DNA of 35,563 nt from Candidatus Geocrenenecus sp. JGI 0000106-J15 (GTDB lineage Archaea; Thermoproteota; Nitrososphaeria_A; Caldarchaeales; Wolframiiraptoraceae). Within the stretch, counting starts at the first letter, position 1. Each line of letters starts with the position of its first letter. Where the stretch lies: contig ASPF01000014.1 of the NCBI GenBank assembly GCA_000405685.1, positions 40,772-76,334 of the forward strand, read 5' to 3'. Of the stretch, positions 32,503 to 35,563 are shown piece by piece. The position numbers and the translations under genes were made by a program. Below the pieces are notes generated by a model, which was not told the origin of the DNA, did no database searches, and worked only from the letters and a program-made list of their open reading frames with translations.

Positions 32503-33110
32503 AATGGAAGAGAGAGATAGAGAATAAAATCTTAATACGATTATCTAACGATTTAGTAGATATATTCTCATCTACAGGTATAAAGCCTATACATCTAACT
32601 TTTACATCATTACTGTTAGCTCTTGCATCATCATTCATCTACTACTTCTCTAAAGATATCATCTACCTCTATTTCGTGGCGGGGATATTTTTTCTTCTAT
32701 CTGGTTTTCTAGATGCATTAGATGGAGCATTAGCTAGAAGGAAGAACATGGAGAGCAGGAGCGGGGCATTCCTCGACTCAACCCTCGATAAGATAGGAGA
32801 ATCTGCAATATTCATTGGGATAATAGCCTCAGGAGTAGTTACACCTCTATGGGGTTCTTTAGCCCTATCTTCATCTATCCTTATTAGTTATGCAAGATCT
32901 AGAGCTGAATCGCTTGGAGTTGATCTAAGAGGAGTAGGATTGATGGAGAGAGCCGAAAGGATAATCCTGATATCGGTTGCATCATTCTTAGAGCCATTCT
33001 TTAAAGGGGTTATCAACCTAGCGATGATATTACTAACAATCTTATCTCTCGTTACACTTATCCATAGAATATTCTACGTTAATAAAGCCCTCAGTCATAG
33101 GCTTTCTTGA
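32499..33110 (+). CDS. CDP-alcohol phosphatidyltransferase (archaeal phospholipid synthase)
   Basis: A 203-residue integral membrane enzyme. The family motif D-x2-D-G-x2-A-R-x8-G-x3-D-x3-D is complete (Asp72, Asp75, Arg80, Gly89, Asp93, Asp97), giving a two-metal site. About six hydrophobic segments surround it. It joins a CDP-activated lipid to an alcohol; archaeal relatives make archaetidylinositol phosphate or archaetidylglycerol phosphate. The start is a TTG overlapping the stop of the upstream gene. Its 3' end overlaps by 20 nt the facing arcadin-like gene. Confidence 0.88.
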   Translation: MKWKREIENKILIRLSNDLVDIFSSTGIKPIHLTFTSLLLALASSFIYYFSKDIIYLYFVAGIFFLLSGFLDALDGALARRKNMESRSGAFLDSTLDKIGESAIFIGIIASGVVTPLWGSLALSSSILISYARSRAESLGVDLRGVGLMERAERIILISVASFLEPFFKGVINLAMILLTILSLVTLIHRIFYVNKALSHRLS

Positions 33111-33435
33111 ATGTTATAGCTCCATCTTTAAATTCTAATTCGTATACTTCATTTACTTCTAATTTTGTTCCAAGAAGCTCGTATTCTTCTTCACTTAAAT
33201 ATAATGTCATCTTAGGTTTTACAGGCTCCCTCGTGTATGGCATTAACCCCAGATCTTGCAGATGACTTAACATATCTTGAAGCATCTGGTGAATCATGAA
33301 AGAATCTTCAGTTACTCCACGTGCCCCGATCTCTCTTACAGTCTTCTTCTCTTCTACGAGCTCTATTATCTTACCTCTTCTACCTGTTTCAGGATCACGC
33401 ATGCTTGAGATTCTATAAACTCTAACTAAAACCAT
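33091..33435 (-). CDS. Arcadin-1-like protein (tentative)
   Basis: A 114-residue soluble protein. The N-terminal VRVYRISSMRDPETGRRGKI, the central helix and the C-terminal LYLSEEEYELLGTKLEVNEVYE-like strand-helix (here YLSEEEYELLG and VNEVYELEFKDG) recall the arcadin-1 family that accompanies crenactin, the archaeal actin, in some TACK archaea. This is recalled from memory, not aligned. No crenactin lies in the window. The tail overlaps the convergent phosphatidyltransferase gene; gcvH is 9 nt upstream in the same direction, so they may share a transcript. Confidence 0.45.
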   Translation of the reverse strand: MVLVRVYRISSMRDPETGRRGKIIELVEEKKTVREIGARGVTEDSFMIHQMLQDMLSHLQDLGLMPYTREPVKPKMTLYLSEEEYELLGTKLEVNEVYELEFKDGAITFKKAYD

Positions 33436-33444
33436 TCTTGTATC

Positions 33445-33861
33445 TCACTCTTCAGTCTTTACCTCCTCTAGGTCTTCTAGATATTTCCCATATTCATCAG
33501 CATCCATGAAGTCTTCATAGTTAACTTCTTCAGTAAGTTCTATCACGGCTATCCAGCCTTCACCATACGGGTCCTCATTCACCAGCTCAGGGCTATCAAT
33601 TAACTTACTATTTACTTCTACTACTTTTCCTGTTACAGGTGAGTAAACATCCGCTGAAGCTTTAACAGACTCGATTGTAGCTAGAGTATCATTTTGTTTA
33701 ACTTTCTGTCCTACATTCGGGAGCTCTACAAATATGACTTCTCTAAGTTTCTTCTGAGCATAATCTGATATTCCAACTCTAGCTTTATCCTTCTCGATCT
33801 TAATCCATTCATGTTCCCTAGTATAATAGTAGCCTTCAGGGACTTCATACTCTAATGACAT
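33445..33861 (-). CDS. gcvH: Glycine cleavage system H protein
   Basis: A 138-residue lipoyl carrier protein. The lipoylated Lys is Lys67 in ATIESVKASADVYSP, and the fold markers YTREHEWIKIE, VGISDYAQKKL and NEDPYGEGWIAV are present. It carries aminomethyl groups between P and T proteins; none of those genes is in the window, so it may serve the lipoyl pathway more broadly. The acidic tail (about 12 residues) is a variable extension. A TATA element at 33901-33911 and GGGGAGG before the ATG show its promoter. Confidence 0.96.
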   Translation of the reverse strand: MSLEYEVPEGYYYTREHEWIKIEKDKARVGISDYAQKKLREVIFVELPNVGQKVKQNDTLATIESVKASADVYSPVTGKVVEVNSKLIDSPELVNEDPYGEGWIAVIELTEEVNYEDFMDADEYGKYLEDLEEVKTEE

Positions 33862-33900
33862 TTACTCAACCTCCCCACCCATGGGATGAAACCACCTCCC

Positions 33901-33911
33901 TATAAATATAT
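33901..33911 (-). promoter_or_regulatory. TATA box of gcvH
   Basis: On the minus strand ATATATTTATA followed by GGGAGGTGG gives a clear TATA element, about 40-50 nt before the ATG. Confidence 0.5.
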
Positions 33912-34028
33912 GCTTTACAGGTTCTAGCTGTTGTATTCTACATTAGAATAGTATATCTTGAGATATTGAGATTAAAGGCTTTGAAGCCTATAGTAGATCT
34001 TTATAAAAACATAACAGAAACTCTATAT

Positions 34029-34406
34029 CTATTCTCGGAGTAAGTCTGAGAGGGATTTGTATTCGCCACGCTTATAATACTTTATACTTGTCTCAATATG
34101 TATATGTAATCCAAGATTCTCAAATAATCTTAAGAGTTCTCCTCCAGAAATCTTTTCCACCAGCTTTCCCTCCATGATCTTCTTAGCAAGTACCGTAACT
34201 ACCTTTCTTGTTATCTCAGGGTAGTCTCTCATAGCAACCTCAAGAACTTCTTCACCTCTATCAACCAAGCTCTCTTTAAAGATCTTAAGATACTTGTTGA
34301 ATTCTTCTTCCTCACTTGGAGGTTCAAGACTGCCTGGAGGCTTAGAAACAAGCCTCTGCTTCATCTTCTTCAATCTAAGAAGCTTTAACTCAATACTCTC
34401 ATCCAT
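34029..34406 (-). CDS. PDCD5-like DNA-binding protein (tentative)
   Basis: A 125-residue, mainly helical protein. The start (ELKLLRLKKMKQRLV), a Pro/Glu linker, and a C-terminal half with EVLEVAMRDYPEITRKVV, MEGKLVEKISGGELLRLFE and TSIKYYKRGE follow the pattern of the PDCD5/TFAR19 family (helical bundle, basic tail). The Pro-rich segment is an insertion, and the match is judged by pattern only. A TATA-like TTTATAATC near 34417-34428 gives a leaderless transcript. Family members bind DNA weakly, and their archaeal role is unclear. Confidence 0.45.
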   Translation of the reverse strand: MDESIELKLLRLKKMKQRLVSKPPGSLEPPSEEEEFNKYLKIFKESLVDRGEEVLEVAMRDYPEITRKVVTVLAKKIMEGKLVEKISGGELLRLFENLGLHIHIETSIKYYKRGEYKSLSDLLRE

Positions 34407-34690
34407 ATCTATTCCATAGATTATAAATCCTTCAATTTAAATCTCATTCTATTTATGTAGATACCATAATCTGTAATAGGATGAAAAATAATTGTATTGT
34501 AAGGTTAAATAACTCTTAATCGCATAGGAGAGCTGTGAATGATTTATGGATAAGATATAATATAGGTCAATGGACAAGCTAGTCTCTGAGCTGATTCTAC
34601 AGCATCTTGACTGGATCTTTTGAAGCAACTGGAAAAGAATACATCAAACTACTAGTTTAAGATAAAAATTGAGGGAGGGGCTGGTTTAGT
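34407..34690. other. Non-coding stretch between PDCD5-like gene and transposon 3' end
   Basis: 284 nt without a credible gene. On the minus strand it contains a T-run (CAATTTTTATC, about 34664-34674) suited to termination after the transposon. It also has the short hairpins AAACT/AGTTT (34646-34650 and 34654-34658) and GCTG/CAGC near 34598-34612. It may hold the rest of the transposon's right end. Confidence 0.35.
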
Positions 34691-34794
34691 AGCCCTAGCC
34701 ACTCATAAATAAATTAATTCGGCTCTCACTTCAAGCCTCTTGTCTTGGGCCCGCCAAGAGCTATAAATTGAAGCATATGAGTCTTACTAGGGCT
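34691..34794 (-). ncRNA. Nested multi-stem structure at 3' end of IS110-like element
   Basis: Four nested stems fold almost the whole 104 nt: AGCCCTAG/CTAGGGCT (34691-34698 and 34787-34794), ACTCATA/TATGAGT (34701-34707 and 34776-34782), CTTCAA/TTGAAG (34729-34734 and 34768-34773) and CTCTTG/CAAGAG (34737-34742 and 34755-34760) with a 12-nt apical loop. All arms are perfect. The outer arm overlaps the last codons and stop of the transposase gene. IS110-family elements carry a guide (bridge) RNA in a non-coding end; this would be the place in the 3' type. A transposon-end cruciform or terminator is the alternative. Confidence 0.45.
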
Positions 34795-35563
34795 TATACC
34801 CCAGCTCCCTCCTAGCGAGCCCCATCTGCTTTCTCGATTCAACCACTACCCTTAGAACTCTCCTTAAATCTCTATATCTTGGTGGACGATATTCACCATT
34901 CCTCCATAAAATAGTGTTTGTAAGCATTGTTAGATATCTCTGAGTCTTACTACTATATTTCTTTATCCTCCAAGCATCTCTACCCTTAGCCTTATAGAGT
35001 CCAAGATACTTAACAGATTTTCGGTATGATGTAGATTTATTGTATACTAGTAGTCCAGCTAGTCCTGCTAATCCATTAACATCATCCAAGTCAAGTCCTA
35101 GACATTCAGTTATATCTATGAATGTTGGAATCAGTCTGACGGCTCTATCAACAATCTCTCTTCTAACTTCCTCAACTTTCTTCTCTAATATCTTAGCATC
35201 GCTTTCAACATCAACACCGATTATGCTAGCATTTCTTACTCTTTGAAGATTCCTATATAACATCTCTTCTCTCATCAATAGTGGTCTAAGCTCAACATCA
35301 ACAATAGTCAAAAGTCTAAAGTATCTATGAGTATTATTCTTAATCAATGATAGCTCATAGACCTTCCACAGTAAGAATGCATCACCCTTATCAGTCTTCG
35401 ATGCCTTGCCAATCTTAGCCTTCAACTCATCCTTGAATCTTTTACGTATCTCCTTCCACTTCCAAGGTCTAGTAAAATAGTAGACATTCTTACCGTTACT
35501 GATTACCTCTCTTAGCTGTTGCCACATGTCTGGAAACAATGAGTTATCCAGGTATATCTCATC
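34787..35563 (-). mobile_element. IS110-like DEDD transposase gene, 5' end beyond window
   Basis: The frame is open to the window edge (an internal TTG at 35539 is not the real start); adding the 5' part known from 30134-30244 gives a protein of about 295 residues. Domains: RuvC-like N-terminal domain with FIDIAW (from the other copy), EIYLDN and the DEDD signature KTDKGDA; coiled central helix; and C-terminal Transposase_20-like domain with LAGLAGLLVYNKSTSYRKS, YLGLYKAKG and SSKTQRYLTML, where the Ser region of IS110 lies. It is shorter than usual for the family and the central part is unlike bacterial members. The gene appears intact within the window. Confidence 0.75.

Noticed and set aside
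1..35563. CRISPR array or phage-defence island
   Set aside because: No regularly spaced direct repeats, cas genes, or known defence gene sets were seen; the only nuclease genes are the Mrr-like gene and the surface thermonuclease.

Overview
The window looks like AT-rich chromosome from a hyperthermophile-type archaeon, probably in the TACK group. The evidence is archaeal informational genes (exosome Csl4 next to RNA polymerase subunit L, archaeal-type ValRS, YchF, a PDCD5-like protein), a fused ADP-forming acyl-CoA synthetase, coenzyme F420 synthesis (CofE), a CDP-alcohol phosphatidyltransferase of the archaeal lipid type, a tentative arcadin-1 homologue, many leaderless-looking genes with a TATA box about 25 nt before the start, and a candidate C/D box sRNA. 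The exact lineage cannot be fixed from sequence alone.

Layout. 1-3363: 3' part of ychF, a DUF2095-like gene, a C/D sRNA candidate, a PD-(D/E)XK nuclease overlapping cofE, and a small membrane protein. 3507-8553: a branched-chain amino-acid-type ABC transporter in two divergent arms, with livJ-livG-livF on the minus strand and livH-livM on the plus strand, and a palindrome between the promoters. livG and livF each show a frame break. 8605-13558: two small unknown or protease-like genes, fused acd, a nucleoside phosphorylase and a DNA alkyltransferase. 13634-18681: valS, a Cys-rich protein, and a Nudix hydrolase gene followed by a large surface protein. 19130-22483: a coiled-coil surface protein, TldD, and a membrane-anchored thermonuclease. 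22485-28951: a minus-strand four-gene set (MBL lactonase-like, hydroxyacid-oxoacid transhydrogenase, FAD-linked 2-hydroxyacid dehydrogenase, FeS subunit) with a divergent acyl-CoA dehydrogenase homologue. 29033-30364: a truncated hypA, a Cys-rich gene, degraded ORFs and a 5' fragment of an IS110-like transposase gene. 30420-34406: csl4, rpoL, a broken small gene, a zinc-capped unknown, a phosphatidyltransferase, arcadin-1-like, gcvH and PDCD5-like. 34691-35563: a second, longer copy of the IS110-like transposase in opposite orientation, with a large nested hairpin starting at its stop codon.

The two most interesting systems are the following. (1) The 22485-27350 operon reads as a closed 2-oxoglutarate/D-2-hydroxyglutarate shuttle. 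A lactonase could open gamma-butyrolactone to 4-hydroxybutyrate, the transhydrogenase would move the reducing equivalents onto 2-oxoglutarate, and the FAD/FeS dehydrogenase pair would reoxidise the D-2-hydroxyglutarate. (2) The IS110-like element carries a roughly 104-nt multi-stem structure at its 3' end. That is a possible guide (bridge-type) RNA or structured transposon end, in a lineage-divergent DEDD recombinase.
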